Of a DNA stretch of 36,955 bases, positions 1-7,007 are shown piece after piece (positions within the stretch are counted from its first letter, which is position 1; every line of letters starts with the position of its first letter). A program made the position numbers and the translations under genes. The notes below the pieces were generated by a model. That model searched no databases, had not been told where the DNA came from, and worked only from the letters and a program-made list of their open reading frames with translations. The DNA is from a virus: positions 1-36,955 of IMG/VR virus record IMGVR_UViG_3300002231_000004; one strand, 5' to 3'.

Positions 1-28
1 GGCTGGCGCCGTCGGGGCTTCGGGCGTT
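1..28. repeat. Terminal direct repeat, left copy
   Basis: Bases 1-28 are identical to bases 36928-36955. Overlapping the two copies restores an intact reading frame and start codon for the scaffold-like gene, so the window is a circular or circularly permuted molecule opened at an arbitrary point inside that gene. Whether the repeat is an assembly overlap or a physical end cannot be told from sequence alone. Its position inside a coding region favours an assembly overlap. Confidence 0.95.
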
Positions 29-63
29 TCCGCTGTTCCGGCTGGATTGGTTCCTTCGCTCAT
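1..63 (-). CDS. 5' end of scaffold-like head protein (continues at 36955)
   Basis: This is the first part of the gene whose remainder lies at 36406-36955. The ATG at 63-61 overlaps the TGA of the upstream gene (60-62) as ATGA and has AGGAG seven bases upstream. Translation begins MSEGTNPAGTAETPEAP and runs in frame into the repeat at 1-28, which is also 36928-36955. The joined gene encodes 194 residues. The N-terminal part is almost entirely Pro, Ala, Thr and Glu and is likely disordered. See the entry at 36406 for the rest. Confidence 0.9.
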   Translation of the reverse strand, partial: MSEGTNPAGTAETPEAPTAPA

Positions 64-497
64 TTCTTGCTCTCCTGCACTGCTTGGCCAATGCGCTCCT
101 GTAGGAGCTTGACTATGATTTTTCTATCGGCTGGCGATGCACCGAACCACGGAGAAACTCTCTGATTCCACAGGGCTTTTTTGTAATCCTGGGCGTTCGC
201 GAATCCGATCTCGATCACGATTTGAGACCGATCCTGGTTGACGCTCACGAGGTGGAGCGAGCGGAGCATAGAGCCGGACATCGTGAGGTTTCGGACACGA
301 GGATCGCGCCCGCGCTTCTGTCGGATCGCCGCGTAGGTCTTCGAGTAGCTGGGCATCTGCGAGTCATCAACGCCGACTCCACGAGAGGCGCGGCGCTGGA
401 TCTGTGCGATCAGCGCCTGGGCAGCCTCGACCAAGGCTGGGGTCAACCCGTCGAAGGCCTTGCTTGTGTCTGGTTTTTCGGTCGTCTCGACCCGCAT
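60..497 (-). CDS. Mu gpG-like virion morphogenesis protein
   Basis: 145 residues. A basic segment around residues 50-82 (YSKTYAAIRQKRGRDPRVRNLTMSG) is followed by a patch near 112-125 (RVSPWFGASPADRK). Both resemble the virion morphogenesis / tail completion family of Mu gpG. In Mu-like phages this gene sits between the gpF minor head protein and the scaffold/protease gene. Here it lies downstream of a gpF-like gene (with a lipoprotein between) and directly before the scaffold, which it overlaps by ATGA. The start is ATG at 497 with AGGA about eight bases upstream. Expected role: head completion or head-tail joining. The family call rests on motif pattern and position; another small connector protein is the alternative. 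Confidence 0.6.
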   Translation of the reverse strand: MRVETTEKPDTSKAFDGLTPALVEAAQALIAQIQRRASRGVGVDDSQMPSYSKTYAAIRQKRGRDPRVRNLTMSGSMLRSLHLVSVNQDRSQIVIEIGFANAQDYKKALWNQRVSPWFGASPADRKIIVKLLQERIGQAVQESKK

Positions 498-765
498 ATC
501 CCGTCCTGCGCGTAAAGGTGCACAGCTACAGGGTAGAGCGGCTTAGATCGGGCGCGCAAAAACCATTCAGGAATTTTGAGGCAAGGGATGAATTTTGGTG
601 GGGATTTTCTTAGACAGGGAGGGGGCCAGATGTAGAAAAACCGCGCTGATACTTGGCGGTCTCACGCGGTTCTTCTGCAGAAAGCTATTTACTCACAACC
701 CCTTACGGGCAGGAGCCGCGCAAGGTTGCAAGAGGATACTACCAACCCCTCGCGCTGCGGTCAAC
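498..765 (-). promoter_or_regulatory. Noncoding gap between lipoprotein and gpG-like genes
   Basis: 268 bases without a convincing gene on either strand. It contains the hairpin terminator at 636-671 and, downstream of it on the minus strand, a possible weak promoter (TTGCGC, 18 bases, TACCCT) before the gpG-like gene. The promoter match is poor and is offered only because a terminator in mid-operon would need one, unless read-through or antitermination occurs. The gap and the lipoprotein together look like an insertion between two genes that are normally adjacent. Confidence 0.35.
636..671 (-). terminator. Rho-independent terminator after lipoprotein gene
   Basis: On the minus strand AACCGCG pairs with CGCGGTT across a 19-base loop and ends in a run of five T (the A run at 636-640 on the plus strand). 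The 7-bp stem is GC-rich. The loop is long, so strength is uncertain. It lies about 95 bases past the lipoprotein stop codon and would end that transcript before the gpG-like gene. Confidence 0.5.
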
Positions 766-1212
766 CTATTTCTTCCGACAGAGGTGGTCGTAGCAACTCT
801 CTCCGCTCGCGCAGTCGGCGTTGGAGTAGCAGCCAGGGCGCCAGCAGTAGCCCTTCTTGGGGAGGGGCCGACCAACACTGCACACGTCGAGCATACAGTC
901 GGCCCAGGGGTCGCACTCTGAGGTCGTGTCACAGCGACCGAACCCGACACAGGGAGGCCAATCCTTCTTCGACAGGACGGGCCTCTTGACGCACGTTCCC
1001 GCCGAGCAATTCTTCGCCCATCGAGCCGCGGGATCGCAGCAGAAGAATCCCTCCTCACATGGGTGACCGTGCGAGCATTTGGGGGGCGCGTCTGCGACGT
1101 TCTCCACCGTGGACGCGTCGGCTGTCGGCTCGACGCTGGGACTGCTCCCACAGGAGGAGAGCCCCCAAAGAACCGCGAGTGTTGCCAGGGCTGTAATGAT
1201 CGTCCACCTCAT
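766..1212 (-). CDS. Cysteine-rich lipoprotein, probable cargo (moron) gene
   Basis: 148 residues. The N-terminus MRWTIITALATLAVLWGLSSC is a lipoprotein signal peptide: positive start, hydrophobic core, lipobox LSSC with the acylated cysteine at residue 21. The mature part has a Ser/Thr/Asp-rich linker and then 16 cysteines, enough for eight disulfides, in repeats of the form C(x)nDCxxGxxCxxxxC (for example CYSNADCASGESCYDHLC). This style is common in extracellular proteins of Myxococcota. The product should be an exported, lipid-anchored, disulfide-rich protein. It is inserted between gpF-like and gpG-like genes, has its own terminator and a good leader (AGGAGATAGACT before ATG). Superinfection exclusion, lysogenic conversion or adhesion are possible; nothing in the sequence decides. 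Confidence 0.75.
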   Translation of the reverse strand: MRWTIITALATLAVLWGLSSCGSSPSVEPTADASTVENVADAPPKCSHGHPCEEGFFCCDPAARWAKNCSAGTCVKRPVLSKKDWPPCVGFGRCDTTSECDPWADCMLDVCSVGRPLPKKGYCWRPGCYSNADCASGESCYDHLCRKK

Positions 1213-1215
1213 AGT

Positions 1216-1956
1216 CTATCTCCTACCGGCTGCGTTGGCGCGGGCGATCCGCGCGTCTGTGGCTTTGGGTACGCCAGCGGCTTTGATATAGGCCTCCGTC
1301 ACTGGCACCCACGAGTGGCGGCAATTATAGCCACCCCCGTAAGAATTGGTAGGGAGGCCCTGCCCGTTTTTCAGACGGCGCCGCTGTCCAGCCGCCAAGG
1401 CGTACCCCTCCAGCTCGTGACAGAACCCCCGCGTGGCCCGGTCGTCTGGCCCGACGTAGAGCCAGTAGACGTCACCAGGCAGCTGCGATGCGGCCTGCGC
1501 TGCGGTCTGTCGCTGGAGTCCACCGAGCGCCGTGCTGGTGACGGTCCGGGCCTGGGCGAGCGGCTGCTGTGTGAGGTCTGCCGCGATGCGGGCGAGCTGC
1601 CCGCGTGGGATCGGAGTAGAGGCCGCCTGGTTGAGCAGGCCAGCGAGGCCCTTATTGAGAGATTTTGTGACGACCTCCACCTCTTTCATGGCCCGCTGAG
1701 CAAACACGAGCTTCGCCCGCCTCGACACGGCAGGCACAGCCAACCCCAGCTCGTCGAGCAGCGGGGAGGCCGAGAGGATCGCCGGTTCCGAGAGCGCCCC
1801 GATCTGGGCAGCGACGGCGCCGGGGAGGTCGATCTCCTTCAGGATCGAGGTAGCCGAGCGCCCGCCGATCAGACCGTCAGCGTCCACAGGTAGGGCGCGC
1901 ACAGCTGCGACGATCGCCCGCTGGAGTGAGGCAAAGAGCGGGTCGGCCTGGCGCAA
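1216..1956 (-). CDS. Mu gpF-like minor head protein (head morphogenesis)
   Basis: 246 residues. The C-terminal third carries the gpF-type pattern: YVGPDDRATRGFCHELEG, then GLPTNSYGGGYNCRHSWVPV, with conserved D, TR, C and CRH. These proteins act with the portal in capsid assembly, and the gene directly follows the portal gene. The only in-frame near-start codon in the open frame is TTG at 1956, which lacks a good ribosome binding site. An ATG at 2008-2006 overlaps the portal stop as ATGA and has GAGGA nine bases upstream, but is in another frame. A one-base indel near 1957-2005 is therefore possible, and the true N-terminus is uncertain. Confidence 0.7.
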   Translation of the reverse strand: MRQADPLFASLQRAIVAAVRALPVDADGLIGGRSATSILKEIDLPGAVAAQIGALSEPAILSASPLLDELGLAVPAVSRRAKLVFAQRAMKEVEVVTKSLNKGLAGLLNQAASTPIPRGQLARIAADLTQQPLAQARTVTSTALGGLQRQTAAQAASQLPGDVYWLYVGPDDRATRGFCHELEGYALAAGQRRRLKNGQGLPTNSYGGGYNCRHSWVPVTEAYIKAAGVPKATDARIARANAAGRR

Positions 1957-2004
1957 GAGATCGTCGACGAGAGCTGCTCGACCGTCTGATCGCAGACTGG
2001 ATAC

Positions 2005-3384
2005 TCATGTCTCGGCGTCCTCAGTGGTCGGGCCTTCGGCGTCCATCGGCGGTGGCTCGGGAGTCAGTGGCTCCATCGCTGGGATCGCCAACCCTGCGCC
2101 CTCTTCGAGCTTCTCCTCTTCGATCTGCTCGATCTGCTGTGGGGTGTAGCCCTGCTCTCGCTGGGCCTGGGCGACCGAGATCACGCCGGAGCGCAGTTGG
2201 ATCTCGTGGAGCTGCGCGAGCTCGAGCGGAGAGGCTGACGCACCCAGCTCTGCCCAGTCGAGCTCGAGCCGCCCCTCTGGCAGTGCAACCCCCGCATCTA
2301 CAGCGAGGACAGCGCGCGCCACGCTGTAGAGGCGCTGCTCCCACATCTCCCAGATCATGCGCTGCTGCGCCCACACTGCCTCCTGAGAGCGGAGCTTGAT
2401 TGAGAGGGCGTATCCGCTCTGAGCATCGAGGGAACCACGCACAGACTCGGGCCTGATCCCGTAGAGCGCGAGCGTTTGGGCGGTTGCGTCAAGCATGGTC
2501 TCCAGGTGTTCGCGGAGATTGGCTTGCATGTCCAGCGCGCCGATCTGCGAGTTCTGCCCTCGCACATGGACCCACGAGGCGGGATCAGAGAGTACCTCGA
2601 ATGGGACTTCTCCGTCATTCCGCACCCACCCCTGCTTATGGCTCTGCAGGTGTCTCAGGTGGTTGTGTTCGGTCTTCGCGGTGGCTGCGAGGTAGGTGGC
2701 CTGCTCTAGCCCGAACGAATCCTCGACCTGCCAATACCCAGAGGCCGGGTAGCTCGCGAGCGCGACGACGTAGGGGATCAGCCCATAGCGGTTGGGTTCC
2801 CGGCTTTTAGGCTGGTAGGCTTTATCGAAGATCACCTGCTCCTCATCGTCCCACGCCTCGAACGTCCCGTCAGACCGCTCGATCACGATCAGGCGCAGCT
2901 TGGTGCGGTCAACGTGATCGTGTTGGACGAACACCCGATGTGAGGGGATCAGATCGACGATCACGCGCTGCTCACCCTCTGGCACCATCGGGCTGATTAC
3001 GATGGACCGCGTGGCGTAACAGATCCGGGCCGCCTGGTCGAGCGCCATGTCGAGCGCCCCGTCTGCGGTGTACGGATCGAGCGGGTCCTCTCCGTCCACC
3101 GACTCCACGCCAGCGACTGAGCGCTGCGGAGGCTTCGAGTAGATCTTCGCCAGCTCGTCAGAGGCCCACCGCAGCGGGTTGATTGAGATGTCGAGTTGCT
3201 GCTCTAACAGCCTGTATGTCTGGTCACTGAAGCGGGCCTTCAGGTACTGCTTGAGCAGATTATCCCAGTCATTGCGATAGATCTTGTAGGTCTCCCGCTG
3301 GCTCTTCATCCGCTCGCGCTCGTCCTTGGCCTCCCAGGCCTTGCGCCATCCCATCGAATCTGCTGCTGCAATCGGCTCTTTCAT
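2005..3384 (-). CDS. Portal protein
   Basis: 459 residues, a usual length for a siphovirus portal. The N-terminal region (residues about 30-90: YRNDWDNLLKQYLKARF, then INPLRWASDELAKIYSKPP) matches the start of SPP1 gp6-like portals. The C-terminus is acidic and Pro-rich. Portals form the dodecameric ring at the capsid vertex through which DNA is packaged and to which the tail attaches. It lies just downstream of TerL and upstream of the gpF-like gene. The start is ATG at 3384 with leader GGAGGAGATAGAGCG. Sequence motifs are diffuse, so the call rests on the N-terminal pattern, length and position. Confidence 0.85.
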   Translation of the reverse strand: MKEPIAAADSMGWRKAWEAKDERERMKSQRETYKIYRNDWDNLLKQYLKARFSDQTYRLLEQQLDISINPLRWASDELAKIYSKPPQRSVAGVESVDGEDPLDPYTADGALDMALDQAARICYATRSIVISPMVPEGEQRVIVDLIPSHRVFVQHDHVDRTKLRLIVIERSDGTFEAWDDEEQVIFDKAYQPKSREPNRYGLIPYVVALASYPASGYWQVEDSFGLEQATYLAATAKTEHNHLRHLQSHKQGWVRNDGEVPFEVLSDPASWVHVRGQNSQIGALDMQANLREHLETMLDATAQTLALYGIRPESVRGSLDAQSGYALSIKLRSQEAVWAQQRMIWEMWEQRLYSVARAVLAVDAGVALPEGRLELDWAELGASASPLELAQLHEIQLRSGVISVAQAQREQGYTPQQIEQIEEEKLEEGAGLAIPAMEPLTPEPPPMDAEGPTTEDAET

Positions 3385-3388
3385 CGCT

Positions 3389-4705
3389 CTATCTCCTCCG
3401 TGGTAGTTGCTCTACTGGTCTCACGATACTCACCGCAGGCATCGGGCAGAGGTTGACGACAGCGTACCGCAGCGCGTCGCGGACGTGGTCGTATTTCCCG
3501 TCTTTGATCGGCTGCCCATCCTGTGGTTTTCCCTTGCTCTCGTGTCGTCGTGACTCCTGGATCGACCGGACGATCCCGCGCTCTGTTGGGTCGTCGAGGA
3601 GGCGTGGGTGGAAATACAGCGAGGGCGGCCCGTCGTATGGCTTGAGCTTCCCACGCATCGCTGTAATGCCCGATGACACCGAGCGCTTCACTGGGTCAGT
3701 CGTCCACTTGCAAGCGAACCCTCGCCCCTCCAATACTGAGACAGAGGAGAGGTGCGTGGCCTCGCTGCGGTGGCGCCCTGCCACGTCGATATAGACGGTC
3801 CCAAGGCTGCGCCAGTTGCGCTCGTATTTCATGCGCTCCCAACGGTCAGGCATCCACAGTGTGGGCACGTCGTCGAGCATCAGCTCATCGAGTACGTGGA
3901 TGCAGTCTTTCGCCCCGTGTGTCCGGCACCATGGGTAGTGTTGGAAGAAGAGCGCGGCGCTCTTGTCGGCGGCCGGGTCGAGGGCGATGTCCACAGGATA
4001 GAACGAGTCATAGAGATCCGGGTTGGAGGTGTGAATCTCCTCGGAGTATTCGGGGAAGACGCCACCCCCCATGTGCATCCACTCGCCATTGACGTAGCTC
4101 TCGTATAGCTCCGGCGGCAGCGAGCGCTTCAGCCGATCGTAGTAGTCGGCCTGAAGGTTGGTGGCGTTCTCGTCGGTGCGCGCGACGATCTCCGCGAAGT
4201 CGGGGTTGTCGCGGAAGCGCCGGGCGATCCAGTTGAGTTCGGGTGTGGTGAACAGCCCCTCGAAGGGGTATGGAGCATCGACCCGGATGCGGCTCATGAA
4301 TTTGTCGTAGCTCGCTTCCGGCCAGTAGCGCACCTCGTCACCGAGCGCCCAAGCGACGTTGCGACCGTCGAGGCTGTCCGGCTTATGCGCCCCTGCCCAC
4401 TGGATTGAGGAGCCGTTATTGAGCCTCACGACCCGCTCGATCTTGTTGACGCTGCGGTAGGTTCCGGCCTGCTGGAGCATGAGGATCAGCGGTCGGATGA
4501 TTTCCAAGTAGCAGTGATTGAGATTGTGCGAGCAGATTAGCCCGCTGTGCCCAGGGTTGAGGTGGGCGAGCCGCTGGCCTGTAAAGATGGTTGTGTTAGT
4601 CTTCCCCGTCCCCACACCTGAGCGCCAGAACAGCCGACGACCCGGCCGCATCGCACGGAGCCAGCGCTCCTGCGCCGGGTTGGGTGTGTAGGGGATATGG
4701 CCCAT
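3389..4705 (-). CDS. terL: Terminase large subunit (packaging ATPase and nuclease)
   Basis: 438 residues from ATG 4705. Walker A is RSGVGTGKT (residues 28-36), Walker B is ALGDE (120-124). C-terminal nuclease-type acidic sites include VDIALDP and KYDHVRDALRY near the end. It cuts concatemeric DNA and pumps it into the head through the portal. The frame stays open upstream to 4837, but that extension overlaps the small gene at 4705-4875. The start MGHIPYTPNPAQERW at 4705 overlaps the stop of that gene as TAATG, and terminases commonly begin like this. It is followed four bases later by the portal gene. Confidence 0.95.
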   Translation of the reverse strand: MGHIPYTPNPAQERWLRAMRPGRRLFWRSGVGTGKTNTTIFTGQRLAHLNPGHSGLICSHNLNHCYLEIIRPLILMLQQAGTYRSVNKIERVVRLNNGSSIQWAGAHKPDSLDGRNVAWALGDEVRYWPEASYDKFMSRIRVDAPYPFEGLFTTPELNWIARRFRDNPDFAEIVARTDENATNLQADYYDRLKRSLPPELYESYVNGEWMHMGGGVFPEYSEEIHTSNPDLYDSFYPVDIALDPAADKSAALFFQHYPWCRTHGAKDCIHVLDELMLDDVPTLWMPDRWERMKYERNWRSLGTVYIDVAGRHRSEATHLSSVSVLEGRGFACKWTTDPVKRSVSSGITAMRGKLKPYDGPPSLYFHPRLLDDPTERGIVRSIQESRRHESKGKPQDGQPIKDGKYDHVRDALRYAVVNLCPMPAVSIVRPVEQLPRRR

Positions 4706-4875
4706 TAGCGCTGAATCTCCTCCAGGGTGAACCAGGTCGTGTTCTCGCGGCACTCGTCGTGATCTCTGCACAGCCAGACGAGCCCATACACACGGACCAC
4801 GGCAGACTGAGGGAGCCACCTCTGGCAGCAGCGACACTGATGGGTGGGCGCCGTGCGGTCACTCGTCTCCGGCAT
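4705..4875 (-). CDS. Small zinc-finger-like protein upstream of TerL
   Basis: 56 residues: starts MPETSDRTAPTHQCRCC and ends TWFTLEEIQR. Cysteines CRCC near residue 14 and C36/C42 with H39 could form one metal site. ATG at 4875 has GGAGG seven bases upstream, inside the end of the preceding gene, and overlaps that gene by 17 bases. Its TAA overlaps the TerL ATG as TAATG. This two-sided coupling shows it is a real gene and fixes the TerL start. Function unknown. Neighbours suggest either a packaging accessory role or membership of the run of small zinc proteins at 5673-7228. Confidence 0.75.
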   Translation of the reverse strand: MPETSDRTAPTHQCRCCQRWLPQSAVVRVYGLVWLCRDHDECRENTTWFTLEEIQR

Positions 4876-5176
4876 CGTCATCCTCCATCCATTCGACCTG
4901 GCCGCTTCGTCTTGCGTTCTTTTGCCGAACCTCTGCTCTCAATTGCTCATCTGTCATGTGTACCTTTCTCCAAAATACACATTCTGGTATCGGGTCATCA
5001 TGTCCCAACGACTCGCGCCGGAGAGACGCTGCGAGGCGAACGTGCTTCTTCGCCTCTTTGGCATACCCTCTACTGCGCCACTCTCTCGCCCAAGCGATGT
5101 GGGACCTGATTCGCCCTTTGAGATTTTCTTTCATTCCAGCCACTGCCTCGCTGGGGGATATGGTAGCTATATCCAT
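4859..5176 (-). CDS. Hypothetical protein with acidic tail
   Basis: 105 residues. The first half is helical and basic (MKENLKGRIRSHIAWAREWRSRGYAKEAKKHVRLAASLRRE), the C-terminus is acidic (VEWMEDDDAGDE). ATG at 5176 overlaps the TerS stop by one base (TGATG) with GAGGAG upstream; a GTG one codon earlier is less likely. The acidic tail is encoded by the same 21-base sequence that ends the neighbouring TerS-like gene. Not recognised. Its place between TerS and TerL suggests a packaging-related or DNA-binding role. Confidence 0.7.
   Translation of the reverse strand: MDIATISPSEAVAGMKENLKGRIRSHIAWAREWRSRGYAKEAKKHVRLAASLRRESLGHDDPIPECVFWRKVHMTDEQLRAEVRQKNARRSGQVEWMEDDDAGDE
4875..4895. repeat. 21-bp direct repeat, copy 1
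   Basis: Identical to 5195-5215. It encodes the EWMEDD acidic tail of the gene at 4859-5176 and supplies the GGAGG ribosome binding site used by the small gene starting at 4875. Confidence 0.9.
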
Positions 5177-5673
5177 CACTCCTCCTCGCCTCCCTCGTCA
5201 TCCTCCATCCATTCGTCCGAATACTCCGGTCCGCTGGTCACTTTGCTTGGAGGCGGCTTGTCTGGCTCGGAGGCTTTCGGTGGAGCCCAATCTGCGCGCG
5301 CCTGGTGCTGGAGCCATGCGAGTGCGTACTGTGGGTAGATCTCCTCGCGGGTCTCGCGAACCTCCTCGACCACGCGCATCCTGCCGTCCTCGCCTCGCTC
5401 CAGCTTCTTTCTGATGACCTTTTTCTTGGTGCCGGTGAATGCTTTCTTGATGCATTTCTCGGCCTGTGCGCGGGTGTAAGCCCTCGCTTCTTCTATAGTA
5501 TCCAGCAAGTCTATGTAGCGCTCGTCACCGCTGCGACCCCTCTGGAGCCAGCTGTACCACGTACTCCGGGGGACTCCACAGTTGAGGGCGGCGGTGACCG
5601 GAGCCTCCCCCGCTTTAATCCGTCGGACGATCTGGCCCTGTAGCGCTGGTGTCAGTGTCGTGGGTCGTCCCAT
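5176..5673 (-). CDS. terS: Terminase small subunit-like DNA-binding protein
   Basis: 165 residues. A helix-turn-helix at about 8-40 (LQGQIVRRIKAGEAPVTAALNCGVPRSTWYSWLQRG) has the form seen in many phage small terminases and related HTH proteins. A charged helical middle and an acidic C-terminus (EWMEDDEGGEEE) follow. Small terminases bind the packaging initiation site and hand DNA to TerL. Position two genes upstream of TerL agrees. The start is ATG 5673, overlapping the upstream stop as TAATG. A plain HTH regulator is the alternative, but the position makes TerS more likely. Confidence 0.75.
   Translation of the reverse strand: MGRPTTLTPALQGQIVRRIKAGEAPVTAALNCGVPRSTWYSWLQRGRSGDERYIDLLDTIEEARAYTRAQAEKCIKKAFTGTKKKVIRKKLERGEDGRMRVVEEVRETREEIYPQYALAWLQHQARADWAPPKASEPDKPPPSKVTSGPEYSDEWMEDDEGGEEE
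5195..5215. repeat. 21-bp direct repeat, copy 2
   Basis: Identical to 4875-4895. It encodes the EWMEDDE segment near the C-terminus of the TerS-like protein. The two copies lie 320 bases apart in neighbouring genes and in the same reading phase. Confidence 0.9.
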
Positions 5674-6008
5674 TATCTCGCAATCCTCGACTGCTGAATG
5701 TGTGCGATCGTGCAGAGTTCGCTACAAAAATAGTAGGTCTCCGGGGGCTTATCCGCAATGTCCCGATAGCTGTGGCCCTCGGACCACCAGGCGAACGGTC
5801 GGGAGCAGTAGTCGCACGGGCGGCTCGTCAGAGCGTCCCACCGATCGGCGATCCATGCGGTGGCTCTGTGTTCTCTGGATCGACACACGTGGTAGTTGAT
5901 CCAGGTCCTGCTCACCCCACACTTGCGCGCCGCCTGGGCAGGGGTGAGGCCCGACTCGATCAGCCCGTACACCCGCCGCAGCTTGGCCTCGTGATCCCGC
6001 CTCGCCAT
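5673..6008 (-). CDS. HTH plus zinc-ribbon protein (paralogue of 6615-7007)
   Basis: 111 residues. The N-terminal helix-turn-helix (LRRVYGLIESGLTPAQAARKCGVSRTWINYHVCRSR) is followed by a two-CxxC zinc site: CDYC near 66 and FCSELC near 94. The same architecture (HTH, then a W..R....(R/H)PCD.C segment, then YFCSE.C) occurs in the protein at 6615-7007, so the two are paralogues. Probably DNA-binding, role unknown; control of late genes or packaging would fit its place just upstream of the terminase genes. It overlaps TerS as TAATG and starts at ATG 6008. Confidence 0.7.
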   Translation of the reverse strand: MARRDHEAKLRRVYGLIESGLTPAQAARKCGVSRTWINYHVCRSREHRATAWIADRWDALTSRPCDYCSRPFAWWSEGHSYRDIADKPPETYYFCSELCTIAHIQQSRIAR

Positions 6009-6012
6009 CGGC

Positions 6013-6207
6013 TTACTCCTCCTCTCTTGGCACGAGGACCAGGGCCGTTACGGTCTCAACCTCGCCGTCCTCTCCCGCCATGAGGACATCGCGCACCAGG
6101 ATGTCCTCCACTTCTAAAACATCATGCTCCGGATCAGTCACTGGGAGCATGACGGGCGCGTCGTCGTCGAAATCTCGAAGGGCCCATCGCAACTGTTGAA
6201 CGTTCAT
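6013..6207 (-). CDS. Small acidic phage protein, unknown function
   Basis: 64 residues, strongly acidic, beginning MNVQQLRWALRDFDDDAPVML. This opening resembles a widespread class of small phage and plasmid proteins that start like M(T/N)VxELxxxLxxxxxDAxV, whose function is unknown. The start has AGGAGTAGGAGA directly upstream. It sits four bases before the HTH-zinc gene. No catalytic motif is visible. Confidence 0.65.
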   Translation of the reverse strand: MNVQQLRWALRDFDDDAPVMLPVTDPEHDVLEVEDILVRDVLMAGEDGEVETVTALVLVPREEE

Positions 6208-6211
6208 TCTC

Positions 6212-6415
6212 CTACTCCTCTTTTAGCTCGCCAAACGCCTCGATACACTCGACACAGATCCAGTGCTGGCGCACAGAGACCGATGTGGTCCCGTCACCGG
6301 CCGTGAGGCGTGACACGATCCGCACATCGTTATAGCCGCCGCAGATGAGACAGATCGCCTGATTTGTTGGGTCGATACCAGACGAGGTCATTAGCATTTT
6401 TGGGAGTACGCCCAT
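6212..6415 (-). CDS. Small CxxC zinc-binding protein
   Basis: 67 residues. CLIC at about 22-25 and CVEC at about 54-57 make a likely four-cysteine zinc site around a short beta region (DVRIVSRL, SVSVRQHWIC). ATG 6415 directly follows the TAA of the upstream gene. It is one of several tiny zinc-ribbon proteins in this stretch. Function unknown; a nucleic-acid or protein-binding finger is the usual guess. Confidence 0.65.
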   Translation of the reverse strand: MGVLPKMLMTSSGIDPTNQAICLICGGYNDVRIVSRLTAGDGTTSVSVRQHWICVECIEAFGELKEE

Positions 6416-6613
6416 TTAGCTCTCCTCCTCTTTTGGCGCAGGGGTGGCGCTCAGAGCCACGACCGATACGCACCGTGGACAGAGGTGGACCTCCACATCC
6501 CTCGGCGCCCCTCGATGTCGATCGAGTTTCTCGTCCTCCAGATCAAACGCAACGAGCGTCTTGAGCACCAACTCACGATCACACAGGTCGCAGTAGTATT
6601 TCTCTCGAATCAC
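6416..6613 (-). CDS. Small zinc-ribbon protein, GTG start
   Basis: 65 residues: begins MIREKYYCDLCDREL, with CDLC at 8-11 and CPRC at about 45-48. The frame is open further upstream, but GTG at 6613 has AGGAGG six bases before it and lies one base past the upstream stop, so this start is clearly better. The four-cysteine pattern is a zinc ribbon. Function not recognised. Confidence 0.7.
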   Translation of the reverse strand: MIREKYYCDLCDRELVLKTLVAFDLEDEKLDRHRGAPRDVEVHLCPRCVSVVALSATPAPKEEES

Positions 6614-6614
6614 C

Positions 6615-7007
6615 TCACACCTCCTCTGGTCGTCTAGTCTGGCTCCCTGTCCCGCCGAGTACGTCTCCGGCGGGCAGCCCCTCCTCTGCATCTAAATCGA
6701 GGGCGTCCCATTCCCCACGGCACTCCTCGCTGCAGAAGTACATCCGCATGACGATCCCCCCATATCGGTCCAGTCGGCTGAGCCACTCTGTGGGCAGCAG
6801 GATCTCCCCGCAGAGGTCGCAGGGGTGCGCCATGATCGCGGCGTATCTCTCGTAGATCCACGCGGGCGCCTGGCCCGCTCTGGCCTGGATCGCGAGGGGT
6901 CGGATCTCGTTGTAGCAGCGGGCCGCTCTCGTCGCCTCTGTCATCGTGAGGCCCTTCTCCGCGAGGGTGAGGGCCTTTTGAGCGCGCCTGATCCAATTTA
7001 TCGCCAT
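6615..7007 (-). CDS. HTH plus zinc-ribbon protein (paralogue of 5673-6008)
   Basis: 130 residues. The N-terminal helical region (RAQKALTLAEKGLTMTEATRAARCYNEIRPLAIQAR) matches a homeodomain-like HTH. It is followed by AWIYERYAAIMAHPCDLCG and YFCSEECR, the same order and spacing as in the gene at 5673. The C-terminus is longer and acidic, then Gly/Thr-rich. Probably a DNA-binding accessory protein. It overlaps the upstream gene by ten bases and ends with AGGAGG, which serves the next gene. Confidence 0.7.
   Translation of the reverse strand: MAINWIRRAQKALTLAEKGLTMTEATRAARCYNEIRPLAIQARAGQAPAWIYERYAAIMAHPCDLCGEILLPTEWLSRLDRYGGIVMRMYFCSEECRGEWDALDLDAEEGLPAGDVLGGTGSQTRRPEEV

Noticed and set aside
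3389-4837. Longer terminase frame starting MSLLPEVAPSV at 4837
   Set aside because: The extra 44 residues lie over the doubly coupled small gene 4705-4875, lack conserved features, and the ATG at 4705 overlaps that gene's stop.
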